Made by a program: the position numbers and the translations under genes | Shown: positions 6,772-14,196 of the stretch, piece by piece | How the letters are laid out: each line of letters opens with the position of its first letter | Position numbering within the stretch: position 1 is the first letter of the stretch | Source: Deltaproteobacteria bacterium | GTDB taxonomy: Bacteria > Desulfobacterota > UBA8473 | Assembly: GCA_030643245.1 (NCBI GenBank) | Contig: DAOWME010000036.1 | Coordinates: 1-16,962, forward strand | Direction: 5' to 3' | DNA length: 16,962 bases | The notes under the pieces: generated by a model | What the model was told of the DNA's origin: nothing | Databases searched by the model: none | Seen by the model: the letters and a program-made list of their open reading frames with translations, nothing else

Positions 6772-8187
6772 ATGTTCGGCATAGTATCTTATGGGGCATA
6801 TATTCCCTACTATCGTCTCGGTTGGGATGAGATCGCCAGGGCGTGGGGTGGAACTGCCCCGAAGGGGGAGAAGGCGGTCGCCAACTATGACGAGGACAGC
6901 ACTACCATGGGCGTTGAGGCTGCGATTAACTGTTTGGGCCCGGTAGATCGCAAAGAGATCGATGGACTCTATTTTGCTACAACGACCGCGCCTTACAGGG
7001 AGAAACAGTCTTCAAGCCTGATGGCTGCCGCCCTTGATCTTCGAGAGGATATCCTTACGAGTGACTTTACCAATTCTCTAAGGGCAGGGACCATTGCCAT
7101 AAAGACAGCCCTCGACGTCATAAAGGCGGGGTCTGCAGGGAAGATACTCGTGGTGTCCGCTGATTGTCGCATAGGCGCTCCCAAGTCGCAGTTTGAACGC
7201 CTATTCGGTGATGGGGCGGCAGCCTTTCTCCTGGGATCCGATAATGCGGCCGTTAGTTTGGAAGGCAGTCATTCAATCTCCAGTGAATTTATGGATGTGT
7301 GGAGAACAGGGGATGATGCGTTTCCCCGGTCATGGGAGGAACGCTTTATTATCACCGAAGGGTACCTCAAGATTATCCGGCGATGTGTGTCGGGTATGAT
7401 GAACACGTATCACCTAAACCCCGATGATTTCGCCAGGGTTGTCCTCTATGGACCTGACCCTGGAAGCCATGCAAATGCCGCCAGGTCACTGGGGTTTGAC
7501 CTTAAAGGGCAGGTTCAACCTCCCCTGTTTGCTTCTGTGGGCAACACAGGCGCGGCCTTTTCTTTAATGATGTTTGTATCGGCTTTGGAAGAAGCAAAGG
7601 CCGGGGACAGAATCCTCCTTGCAGGATACGGAGACGGATGTGATGCACACGTGTTGAAGGTGAATGAAAATATAGAGGATATCAAGGATAGGAGAGGTGT
7701 CAACTATCACCTGTCCTTGAGAAGAGCGCTTCCCGGTTATGATAAGTATGCCGGCTTCCGTAATCTGATTGCAAAGGAGGTTGGCGCTGGTGCTTCCCGG
7801 GCAACCTTTCTTCCCTGGCTTTGGAGGGATCGAAAACAGATACTCAGTCTCCATGGAAGCCGGTGCAATGGTTGTGGTACCATCTCTTTTCCCATACAAA
7901 GGGTATGCGAGCATTGCCTGAAGAAGGATGCGTTTGAAGAGGTAAGGCTTTCCGATAAGAAGGGTAGGGTGTTTACCTTCAACGTGGATAATCTCGCCCC
8001 GGGCGCTGAATCACCGGTAGTTATAACCATTGTAGACCTGGAAGGGGGCGGGAGGTTGCGCTGTGAGATGACCGACTGTGACCCCGGAGAGGTGAAGATT
8101 GGCTTAGACGTGGAACTGACATTCAGGAAGATGCATGACGCCAGGGGTATACACCACTATTTTTGGAAATCAAGGCCGTTACGTTAG
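6772..8187 (+). CDS. HMG-CoA-synthase-fold protein fused to zinc-ribbon/OB-fold (DUF35), catalytic residues lost
   Basis: This 471-residue protein has an HMG-CoA-synthase/thiolase-fold region (about 1-345) and a C-terminal zinc ribbon (C365-x2-C368...C379-x2-C382) plus OB-fold (about 385-465) of the DUF35 type. Aligned by eye to HMG-CoA synthase motifs, the catalytic Cys in the (D/E)FTxxCxAGT motif is Leu103 (DFTNSLRAGT), the catalytic Glu is Thr71 (ATTTAPY) and the catalytic His is Tyr226 (VVLYGPD). It therefore probably does not make HMG-CoA. In archaeal thiolase/HMGS/DUF35 complexes and in PhlACB, such proteins assemble with a thiolase. Here the thiolase gene follows after 23 bases, so a non-catalytic scaffold or CoA-binding role is inferred. 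AAAGGAG precedes the ATG. A similar protein is encoded at 12695-14131 on the other strand. Confidence 0.88.
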   Translation: MFGIVSYGAYIPYYRLGWDEIARAWGGTAPKGEKAVANYDEDSTTMGVEAAINCLGPVDRKEIDGLYFATTTAPYREKQSSSLMAAALDLREDILTSDFTNSLRAGTIAIKTALDVIKAGSAGKILVVSADCRIGAPKSQFERLFGDGAAAFLLGSDNAAVSLEGSHSISSEFMDVWRTGDDAFPRSWEERFIITEGYLKIIRRCVSGMMNTYHLNPDDFARVVLYGPDPGSHANAARSLGFDLKGQVQPPLFASVGNTGAAFSLMMFVSALEEAKAGDRILLAGYGDGCDAHVLKVNENIEDIKDRRGVNYHLSLRRALPGYDKYAGFRNLIAKEVGAGASRATFLPWLWRDRKQILSLHGSRCNGCGTISFPIQRVCEHCLKKDAFEEVRLSDKKGRVFTFNVDNLAPGAESPVVITIVDLEGGGRLRCEMTDCDPGEVKIGLDVELTFRKMHDARGIHHYFWKSRPLR

Positions 8188-8210
8188 GGGCGAGGCGAGG
8201 AGGGATGGTC

Positions 8211-9374
8211 ATGGAGAGTATCAGAGATAAGGTTGCGATCATCGGCATGGGCTGCACTAAATTCGGCGAGAGGTGGGATAAGAGCGCGAATGACCTGATA
8301 ATCGAAGCTGCTTATGAGGCTTACGAGGATGCGGGTATAGAACCCACAGACATCCAGGCAGCCTGGGCGGGAACATTACAGACCGGTTCCAGCGGGGTTA
8401 GTCTTGCCGCTCCGCTGAAGTTGAAGAATATCCCCGTTACCCGGGTCGAGAATATGTGCGCAACTGGAACCGAGGCACTGAGAAATGCCCTGTTTGCTGT
8501 GGCCTGCAAGGCCTATGACCTTGTTTTGGTGGTGGGGTTCGAGAAGTTGAAGGATCTGGGGTATGCTGTCCTGGGTGGGGGTTATGAACATCCTGTATTC
8601 AACACGGGGTACTCGACACCGGGGACCTATGCCCTGGCTGCCACCAGGTATTTTGAGGCGTACGGGGCCACCAAAGAGACCCTGGCCAAGATTGCGGTGA
8701 AGAACCACCACAACGGCATCTTACACCCCAAGGCCCACTTCCGGAGAGAGATCACCGTGGAGCAGGCGATGAAAGCTCCTATCATCGGATGGCCACTGGG
8801 GCTTTTTGACTGCTGCCCCAGGACGGACGGGGCCGCTGCTGCGATTATATGCCGTAAAGAGGATGTCAGGAAGTATAAGAGGCAAGACGATTATATTCTG
8901 GTTAAAGGTATGGGAATCGCTGCGGGTACGGCAACGGGGAAGAGCAGGACTGACTATGATTATCTTCATTTCGATGAGAACCTTAGCGCTTCGGCACAGG
9001 CATATGAACAGGCGGGGATAGATAACCCGCTGAACGAGCTGGACCTGGCGATAGTTCATGATTGTTTTACCATCACTGAACTGATCATATATGGAGACCT
9101 CGGTTTTTGCGCAGCGGATAAGTCCAAAGATTATGTGGATGACGGGGTCTTTACGATGGAAGGGGACCTACCCGTGAATACCGATGGTGGGTTGAAGGCG
9201 TTCGGACACCCTCAGGGCGCCAGTGGGCTCAGGATGGTTTACGAGGTATACAACCAGCTTCTCGGGAGGGCAGGGCCCCGCCAGTTGAAGTCCCCAAAAT
9301 TAGGCCTTACCCATAACCTGGGGGGTGCCCCCGGGGTTGAGGTACTGGCCTGCGTGGGTATTTTCGGTCTCTAA
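8211..9374 (+). CDS. SCP2/SCP-x-type thiolase (acetyl-CoA acetyltransferase family)
   Basis: This 387-residue thiolase keeps the expected active site: nucleophile C83 in ENMCATGTEALRNA, H283-D-C-F in the HDCFTITE motif typical of SCP2-type thiolases, and H333 in GGLKAFGHP; the C-terminal HNLGG loop is also present. I start it at 8211, with GAGGAGG (8197-8203) seven bases upstream. In-frame ATGs at 8163 (inside the previous gene) and 8205 (too close to the site) are less likely. It should cleave or form a 3-oxoacyl-CoA or related thioester in the cytoplasm. The adjacent HMGS-DUF35 protein is its probable obligate partner, as in BbsAB-like, archaeal HMGS-thiolase and PhlACB systems. The acyl substrate cannot be inferred. 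A polypurine stretch follows the stop (about 9377-9430). Confidence 0.9.
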   Translation: MESIRDKVAIIGMGCTKFGERWDKSANDLIIEAAYEAYEDAGIEPTDIQAAWAGTLQTGSSGVSLAAPLKLKNIPVTRVENMCATGTEALRNALFAVACKAYDLVLVVGFEKLKDLGYAVLGGGYEHPVFNTGYSTPGTYALAATRYFEAYGATKETLAKIAVKNHHNGILHPKAHFRREITVEQAMKAPIIGWPLGLFDCCPRTDGAAAAIICRKEDVRKYKRQDDYILVKGMGIAAGTATGKSRTDYDYLHFDENLSASAQAYEQAGIDNPLNELDLAIVHDCFTITELIIYGDLGFCAADKSKDYVDDGVFTMEGDLPVNTDGGLKAFGHPQGASGLRMVYEVYNQLLGRAGPRQLKSPKLGLTHNLGGAPGVEVLACVGIFGL

Positions 9375-9472
9375 TCGGGAGGATAAGGCAGAAGGGAGAA
9401 GGGGAGGGGAGAAAAGCAGAAAGGCTGGAGATCGTCGTGTAGGGAACCATCCCATTCATGGAGGAAGAGAAT

Positions 9473-9862
9473 ATGATCGAGATAACTCATCGGCCCATAG
9501 AACCGAATACGTTTTTTGACAGGTTAAATAAAGACGCGTCCGGTTCAATAGCGGTTCACTATGCTGTTGTGAAGCAAATGGGGGGCGAGGAGAGGAGGAC
9601 CGAGTCTTTAACCTTCCAGGTCAAGGGTGATCTGGAAGATGAGATGAGAAGGCTGGAAGAGGAGCTTAGGGGGAAATGGCCGGTGGAGGATGTGCTCCTT
9701 GTTCGCAGGGTCGGAACCTTACCGGTAGGTGAGATTATTTCCGCGGTGGCTGTCTCCGCAGAGGACCGAACTGCCGCCTTCGGACTGTGTCAGGAGGCCG
9801 TAGACCGTTTCAAGAAGATGCGATGTATTTACAAAGAAGAGATATTCGAGGACAAGAAATAA
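9473..9862 (+). CDS. Divergent MoaE-like protein (molybdopterin synthase large-subunit family)
   Basis: This 129-residue protein resembles MoaE over its whole length. It shows the helix ending in KWPVEDVLLVRRVG, then LPVGE, AVAVSAEDRTAAF and the C-terminal FKKMRCIYKEE. Lys114 and Lys121 fall where E. coli MoaE has its two functional lysines (119 and 126). The N-terminal FVGxVR motif that binds the pterin precursor is replaced by a YAVVKQ stretch, and the SAHR segment reads SAEDR with one extra residue. It may therefore have lost or changed function. I start at 9473, because GGAGG (9460-9464) is placed for it; the ATG at 9458 has no site. No MoaD or other molybdenum cofactor gene is nearby. 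It sits in a thiolase operon and its 3' end overlaps the NUDIX gene by 34 bases. Confidence 0.72.
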   Translation: MIEITHRPIEPNTFFDRLNKDASGSIAVHYAVVKQMGGEERRTESLTFQVKGDLEDEMRRLEEELRGKWPVEDVLLVRRVGTLPVGEIISAVAVSAEDRTAAFGLCQEAVDRFKKMRCIYKEEIFEDKK

Positions 9863-10266
9863 TCGTCCAATATCTGTGCATGGTCGAACGCAAGATCCTT
9901 CGGCAGGGTTTCCTTTGTGAAGATATCAACTTCCTTTGCGTCATCAGCCGCCTTTGGCTTTCCCTGAGCTGTTGCTGAGTAGACGGTTGTTACATTGTGA
10001 CCCCTCAGATCTCGCCGTGGATCTGAATAAGTGTGTAACTGCCTCTGTAACACCACATCAAGGGAGGTTTCTTCTTTGGCCTCCCTTACAGCCGCATCCT
10101 CTAATGACTCTCCATAGTCTACAAAGCCACCGGGCAGCGCCCATGCAACCGGGGGATATTTTCTCTTAATGAGGACGATCCCGCCTTCCACTTCTATAAT
10201 GATATCAACCGTCAAGAAAGGAGTCTTGCGAACCGCAATATCTTTGTTGCAATGAGGGCATTTCAT
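9829..10266 (-). CDS. NUDIX hydrolase with N-terminal CxxC
   Basis: This 145-residue protein has a complete NUDIX box at residues 47-69: G47, E53 and R61-E62-A-K-E65-E66, with the usual final Gly replaced by Ser68. The box residues bind the metal needed to cleave a nucleoside diphosphate linked to another group. An N-terminal CPHC (C3-x2-C6) suggests half a zinc ribbon, as in NudC/ADP-ribose-pyrophosphatase-like members. The pattern RKYPPVAWALPGGFVDYGE is typical of ADP-ribose or general-cleanup NUDIX enzymes; the substrate is undetermined. It is the only - strand gene in this part, converges on the MoaE-like gene with a 34-base overlap, and is probably an independent housekeeping gene. Confidence 0.9.
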   Translation of the reverse strand: MKCPHCNKDIAVRKTPFLTVDIIIEVEGGIVLIKRKYPPVAWALPGGFVDYGESLEDAAVREAKEETSLDVVLQRQLHTYSDPRRDLRGHNVTTVYSATAQGKPKAADDAKEVDIFTKETLPKDLAFDHAQILDDYFLSSNISSL

Positions 10267-10293
10267 TGTTAAGATTTTTCCTTATTCAATCAG

Positions 10294-10326
10294 AAAAAAA
10301 CCCGACTTGTGCAGTTGGTCAGGTTT
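10294..10326 (-). terminator. Intrinsic terminator-like hairpin on the - strand
   Basis: Read on the - strand, AAACCTGAC (10326-10318) and GTCGGGTTT (10306-10298) form a 9-base stem with one G-U pair and an 11-base loop, followed by a run of seven T (10300-10294). No gene on the - strand ends just upstream, so it may belong to the adjacent inverted-repeat element or to an unannotated short transcript. Confidence 0.5.
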
Positions 10327-10544
10327 AGCGCTTGCCGGCTACTTATTTTGTTTGCTTGTTATGAACTACAGTCTGGCAGCCGGCTGTATGTGTAATAGGA
10401 TGACAAGTCTCGTTCGTATTATTTGTATGTTGGGCAAGTCCTTACGTATAACAGGCAAACAAAACAAGCAGCCGGCGCTGAGCGCAACCCTGTTCACTAA
10501 ATCATCGGAGACAATTCAAGACCCTGGATTTGTGTAACTGCACA
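10308..10544. repeat. Nested imperfect inverted repeat (MITE-like or structured RNA element)
   Basis: The core arms at 10334-10362 and 10448-10476 are 29 bases each and complementary except at three positions. Outside them, CAGGTTTAGCGC (from 10320) is matched loosely by the region around 10479-10492. The outermost TGTGCAGTT (10308-10316) is matched exactly by AACTGCACA (10536-10544). Inside lies a perfect 10-base palindrome CAGCCGGCTG near 10377-10386. No credible coding frame exists. The block fills the gap before the nitroreductase gene. It could be a miniature transposable element or a folded transcript ending at the - strand terminator. Confidence 0.65.
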
Positions 10545-10579
10545 GATCAAAAAAACCTATGCCAACGGAGGAACAAATT

Positions 10580-11404
10580 ATGAGCCTGTTCGAAGTAGAT
10601 GAGAAAAAATGCAAGCGGGACGGAGCTTGCGTCGCCGAATGCCCGCTGGGGATCATTGAGTTCAAAGACGAAAATTCAGTGCCTACCCCTGCTCCCGGGG
10701 CCAACGAACTGTGCGTAAACTGCGGTCACTGTGTAGCGGTCTGCCCGCATGGGGCGCTGTCCCATAGAAGTATGACGCCTGAACAGTGTCCACCGGTGAA
10801 AGAGGAGTGGCTCCTCAACCCCGAACAGGTCGAGCATTTTCTCCGAGCCCGCAGGTCGATTCGTACGTACAAGGATAAAGCCGTAGAACGGGATGTGCTT
10901 GCCAAGCTCATCGACATCGCCCGTTTTGCCCCCTCCGGTCACAATGCCCAGTCCACTAACTGGCTGGTTATTTACGATAGCGCCAAAATCAAAACGCTTG
11001 CGGGTTTGGTTGTAGACTGGATGCGATGCATGATGAAGCAAGAGCCGGAGATTGCCAGGACACTCCATATGGACCTCATCGTGGGCTACTGGGATGCGGG
11101 GATAGACGCGGTCTGCCGGTCTGCACCTCACCTTATCATCGCTCATGCCCCGGAAGATGAGCGCACCGCACCGATGGCCTGTGCCATCGCCCTTACTTAC
11201 CTGGAATTAGCCGTCCCTTCCTTCGGCCTCGGCGCCTGCTGGGCCGGGTTCTTTAACACCGCGGTTGCCGCGTGGATGCCTCTGCGGCAGTCTCTTGGGC
11301 TTCCTGAAGGGCATATCAGCCTTGGGACGATGATGATCGGTTATCCGAAGTACAGGTATCATAGACTACCCCTTCGGAATGAACCCCGGATAATGTGGCG
11401 TTAG
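10580..11404 (+). CDS. Nitroreductase-family flavoprotein with N-terminal two-cluster ferredoxin domain
   Basis: This 274-residue protein begins with a two-[4Fe-4S] domain. Cluster 1 is C11-x2-D14-x2-C17-x3-C21, with Asp in place of the second Cys, a pattern also seen in Pyrococcus ferredoxin. Cluster 2 is C45-x2-C48-x2-C51-x3-C55. Residues about 88-274 are an FMN-binding nitroreductase domain (RRSIRTYKDK at the start, FAPSGHNAQSTNW, and GLGACWAGFF). Such fusions take electrons from ferredoxin and reduce an FMN-bound substrate; the substrate is unknown. I start at 10580, which follows GGAGG (10567-10571); the ATG at 10559 has no site. It converges on the second thiolase gene with an 82-base gap holding a G/C-rich hairpin. 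Confidence 0.9.
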   Translation: MSLFEVDEKKCKRDGACVAECPLGIIEFKDENSVPTPAPGANELCVNCGHCVAVCPHGALSHRSMTPEQCPPVKEEWLLNPEQVEHFLRARRSIRTYKDKAVERDVLAKLIDIARFAPSGHNAQSTNWLVIYDSAKIKTLAGLVVDWMRCMMKQEPEIARTLHMDLIVGYWDAGIDAVCRSAPHLIIAHAPEDERTAPMACAIALTYLELAVPSFGLGACWAGFFNTAVAAWMPLRQSLGLPEGHISLGTMMIGYPKYRYHRLPLRNEPRIMWR

Positions 11405-11416
11405 ATGCCGTCTCGG

Positions 11417-11440
11417 CCCCCCCTTTAGTAAAAGGGGGGG
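11417..11440. terminator. Possible bidirectional terminator hairpin between convergent genes
   Basis: A perfect 10-base stem (CCCCCCCTTT at 11417-11426 and AAAGGGGGGG at 11431-11440) with an AGTA loop lies between two genes that end toward each other. There is no T tract beyond the A/T pairs of the stem, so termination is likely from position but not proven. Confidence 0.5.
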
Positions 11441-11486
11441 AGTGAATAGTTACGATGCGGTCATTCACCCTGCAATTGGGAACCGG

Positions 11487-12680
11487 TTAATTTTTCCTAT
11501 TCGTCACGATAGTCACTACTGAATTCGCAACCCCTGTGCCGCCGACGTTGTGCTGGAGGGCATAGCCTTTCTTTATTTCCACCTGCCTCTTTTCATTCTG
11601 TGTAGGAATGACATCCCCCCTGAGCTGCCATACGAGTTCCGTGAGCTGGGCAAGGCCTGTGCACCCGAGGGGATGTCCCTTGGCCATCAGTCCCCCGCTT
11701 GGATTCACGGCCACTTTACCGCCTATCCTCGAACTACCGTCTTCAATGAATTTGCCTCCCTGCCCTTTTTCACAGAAGCCAAGATCTTCATAGTCGAGGA
11801 TCTCTGTTATGGAAAAGCAATCGTGAACCTCCGCCACATCGATATCCTCAGGTCCGATACCCGCCATTTTATATGCCTGTTTCGCAGCCCTTTGTGACGC
11901 GACAAACTCCGTAAAGCTATCCTTCTCCGCCGCAAATTGGTAATCCGTTCCCATGCCCAGCCCTGCGACATAGATGGGCTTATCCGTATATCTGTCGGCC
12001 AGATCAGCCCTGCAGATGATTATGGCGGCAGCCCCGTCTGTCTGAGGGCAGCAGTCGAGGATGTTGAAAGGCCAACATACCATCGGTGACTTAAAGACAT
12101 CCTCTATGGTAATTTCATACTGGTAGTGCGAATAGGGACATAGCGTGCCGTTATAGTGATTCTTTACCCCTATCATAGCCATCTGTTCTTTTGTCGTGCC
12201 AAATTCGTGCATGTGCCGCGTTGCCTGAGGAGCAAATTGCGCTGGGGCTGTTCCACCCCTCATCAGCACCGGATGCCCTGCTGAGCCAATGGCCAGCAGT
12301 CCCTCATCGCTGGTTTTCTCTCTCATCTTCTCAACCCCAAGCGCTATAGCCACATCATACAAGCCGGAAGCAACGCCCATGCAAGCATTTCTAAATGTAT
12401 CGCTACCTGTGGGACAGCCATTCTCTATCCGGGTAACCGGAATCCCGGCAAGACCGACAATACCCGCAAGCATTGAACCCGAAATTAATTCGCTTCCCAT
12501 AAGAGAACCTATGCACGTCCCTATCCAGCCCGCCTCAATATCTTTTGGATCAATCCCTTTCTGCACTCCGTCAAGGACTGCGAGGTATGCTTTCCCTATC
12601 ATGGCCTCGTAACTCTTATCGAAATGCTCTCCGAACTTCAACATCCCTACGCCGACAATGGCAACCTTATTCCATCCCAT
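11487..12680 (-). CDS. SCP2/SCP-x-type thiolase, second copy
   Basis: This 397-residue thiolase keeps nucleophile C89 (ENGCPTGSDTFRNA), the H286-D-C-F motif and H336 in GGLMAKGHP, plus a C-terminal QHNVGGTG loop. It is a paralogue of the thiolase at 8211-9374, but with many changes around the substrate side, so a different acyl-CoA is plausible. I start at 12680, preceded by GGAGGTG on the - strand. An ATG at 12695 overlaps the upstream stop codon (TAATG) but has no site; using it would add five residues. It is the second gene of a two-gene unit with the HMGS-DUF35 protein upstream. It likely works as a complex with that protein in the cytoplasm. Confidence 0.9.
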   Translation of the reverse strand: MGWNKVAIVGVGMLKFGEHFDKSYEAMIGKAYLAVLDGVQKGIDPKDIEAGWIGTCIGSLMGSELISGSMLAGIVGLAGIPVTRIENGCPTGSDTFRNACMGVASGLYDVAIALGVEKMREKTSDEGLLAIGSAGHPVLMRGGTAPAQFAPQATRHMHEFGTTKEQMAMIGVKNHYNGTLCPYSHYQYEITIEDVFKSPMVCWPFNILDCCPQTDGAAAIIICRADLADRYTDKPIYVAGLGMGTDYQFAAEKDSFTEFVASQRAAKQAYKMAGIGPEDIDVAEVHDCFSITEILDYEDLGFCEKGQGGKFIEDGSSRIGGKVAVNPSGGLMAKGHPLGCTGLAQLTELVWQLRGDVIPTQNEKRQVEIKKGYALQHNVGGTGVANSVVTIVTNRKN

Positions 12681-12694
12681 ATTTTTCACCTCCA

Positions 12695-14131
12695 TTAAAT
12701 TCCGTGTTTTACCGCCCTGAATTTGTATCCGTAAAGACTTACCCCTCTCTCCACTGTAAGAACCCTCAATACCAGTTCTACCGGCATGTCAACCTTTATG
12801 TCGTCTGGTATCATCTCGGTTCCGAGGGCCTGGTATCTTAAGCCATCTTCAAGATCGCCAAAGATCATGGCCAGTGGAGCTTCAAGGGGGGGCGGCATGT
12901 AGTAGTTGATACAATATGTATATACCTTGCCTTTTTTGCTTAGCTTCACATTCTCAAGATCAGTACTGCCGCATCTTATGCAAAGTACCCTTAAGGAGGG
13001 TGGGAAGTTAATGTGGCCACAATCCTTGCATTTGGCTCCCAGGAAGTTGTAGAGTTCGGTATAACTTCTCTGGAGGAATGGAGAAACCGGAGTCAATCCC
13101 AGTTTTGCAGGTTCACCTGCCTGCTCAATCATGCCCGTATATCTTAAATACTTCAGGTAGTCTATCTCTTCCTTGTCTGCTACATACGACTTCAACGAAC
13201 GAACCTCAGCCTTTTTCTGCCCAATTTTCTCCGTCACCTTAAGACCTATGGCGTCACTTGTTCCTGAACCATAGGATACGGCAAGGATATTATCTCCGGC
13301 TTTTGCATCATCCAGGGCCCCAAACAACCCTAAGAACATGGAACTGGCGCCTGTATCGCCTAAAACACCGACAAGTGAGCCGGCGGTTTGCTCCTTCTTA
13401 ATCCCCAGCGCCCTCCCAACCTCTTTGGGAATCCTTCCGTCAGGTTCCTGAAGGACCACATGCTGAAATTGGTCCATGGCTGAATTATTCTTTTTCAGGA
13501 AACCTTCCACCGCTGTTCTGACGTGATTGACGTATCCGTATTCTCGGGTATATCGGTAGTCATAACTTCTCACGTAGTCGTCCTTAGTATGCCGCCACCT
13601 GTCGATCATCATCGTGGAATAGGTAAAGATGTCTTCTATGTCGGCAATCGTATTTTCCCGGCCGACAAGAAAGGCAGTTGCTCCGGCCCCGAATGTCATC
13701 TCCAGATCACTTCCCATCTGAGATGGACGGCAATCCGCGGCAACAACCAGGACATTCTCTACCCTTCCGGCGTTAATGCTGTCCATCGCGGCCTTGAGGG
13801 CGCCGACCCCTGCCCTTGGCGACCCGGTAAACTCGCAGACATCTACCTCTGAAGAGAGCCCTAACACCTCCCTGATAATCACCGACGCATAGTTTTCTAT
13901 GTAGGGCGATGAATTGGTCCCGAAGTAAATGGCGCCGATCTTCTTTGCACTCATTCCGGAAGAATCCACTGCATTTAGCACTGCTTCAACGGACATGCTG
14001 ATGACGTCTTCATCAGGCCCTGTAACGGATTTCTCTCCCCTGCCCCCGCTACCCCAGGCCTTGCCGATATCGCTAACCAATATCCTATAACGGGGGACAT
14101 AGACTCCGTACCCAACAATTCCTACTGACAT
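12695..14131 (-). CDS. HMG-CoA-synthase-fold protein fused to DUF35, second copy, catalytic residues lost
   Basis: This 478-residue protein has the same layout as the one at 6772-8187: an HMGS-like region (about 1-350), a zinc ribbon (C368-x2-C371...C384-x2-C387) and an OB-fold (about 395-470). By eye, the HMGS catalytic Cys is Pro105 (EFTGSPRAGV), Glu is Asn73 (GTNSSPY) and His is Gln228 (VVLQEPD). The replacements differ from those in the first copy, so both are presumably released from HMG-CoA synthesis. The conserved zinc ribbon and the directly following thiolase gene (stop overlaps an ATG) suggest a structural or CoA-binding partner role. AAAGGAGG lies eight bases before the start. Upstream are 12-base-period direct repeats that may be an operator. 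Confidence 0.88.
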   Translation of the reverse strand: MSVGIVGYGVYVPRYRILVSDIGKAWGSGGRGEKSVTGPDEDVISMSVEAVLNAVDSSGMSAKKIGAIYFGTNSSPYIENYASVIIREVLGLSSEVDVCEFTGSPRAGVGALKAAMDSINAGRVENVLVVAADCRPSQMGSDLEMTFGAGATAFLVGRENTIADIEDIFTYSTMMIDRWRHTKDDYVRSYDYRYTREYGYVNHVRTAVEGFLKKNNSAMDQFQHVVLQEPDGRIPKEVGRALGIKKEQTAGSLVGVLGDTGASSMFLGLFGALDDAKAGDNILAVSYGSGTSDAIGLKVTEKIGQKKAEVRSLKSYVADKEEIDYLKYLRYTGMIEQAGEPAKLGLTPVSPFLQRSYTELYNFLGAKCKDCGHINFPPSLRVLCIRCGSTDLENVKLSKKGKVYTYCINYYMPPPLEAPLAMIFGDLEDGLRYQALGTEMIPDDIKVDMPVELVLRVLTVERGVSLYGYKFRAVKHGI

Positions 14132-14164
14132 AAAAACCTCCTTTCGTATATTGTTGTCAAATTA

Positions 14165-14187
14165 CTGTGTACCATCCTGTGTACCAT
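14165..14187 (-). promoter_or_regulatory. Tandem direct repeats, probable operator upstream of the second HMGS-like gene
   Basis: The 11-mer CTGTGTACCAT occurs at 14165-14175 and again at 14177-14187, a 12-base period (ATGGTACACAG on the gene's strand). It lies 34-56 bases upstream of the start codon at 14131, downstream of a possible promoter, the usual place for a repressor site. No regulator gene is in the window. Confidence 0.45.
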
Positions 14188-14196
14188 AAGTGATAC

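Noticed and set aside
10320..10492. Integron attC recombination site
   Set aside because: Although GTTAT and ATAAC motifs flank the loop, their order is reversed relative to R''/R' core sites, and no integrase or cassette array is present.
10307..10537. 76-codon open frame across the inverted-repeat block
   Set aside because: The frame exists only because the palindromic block lacks stops. It has no ribosome site and its sequence is not protein-like.
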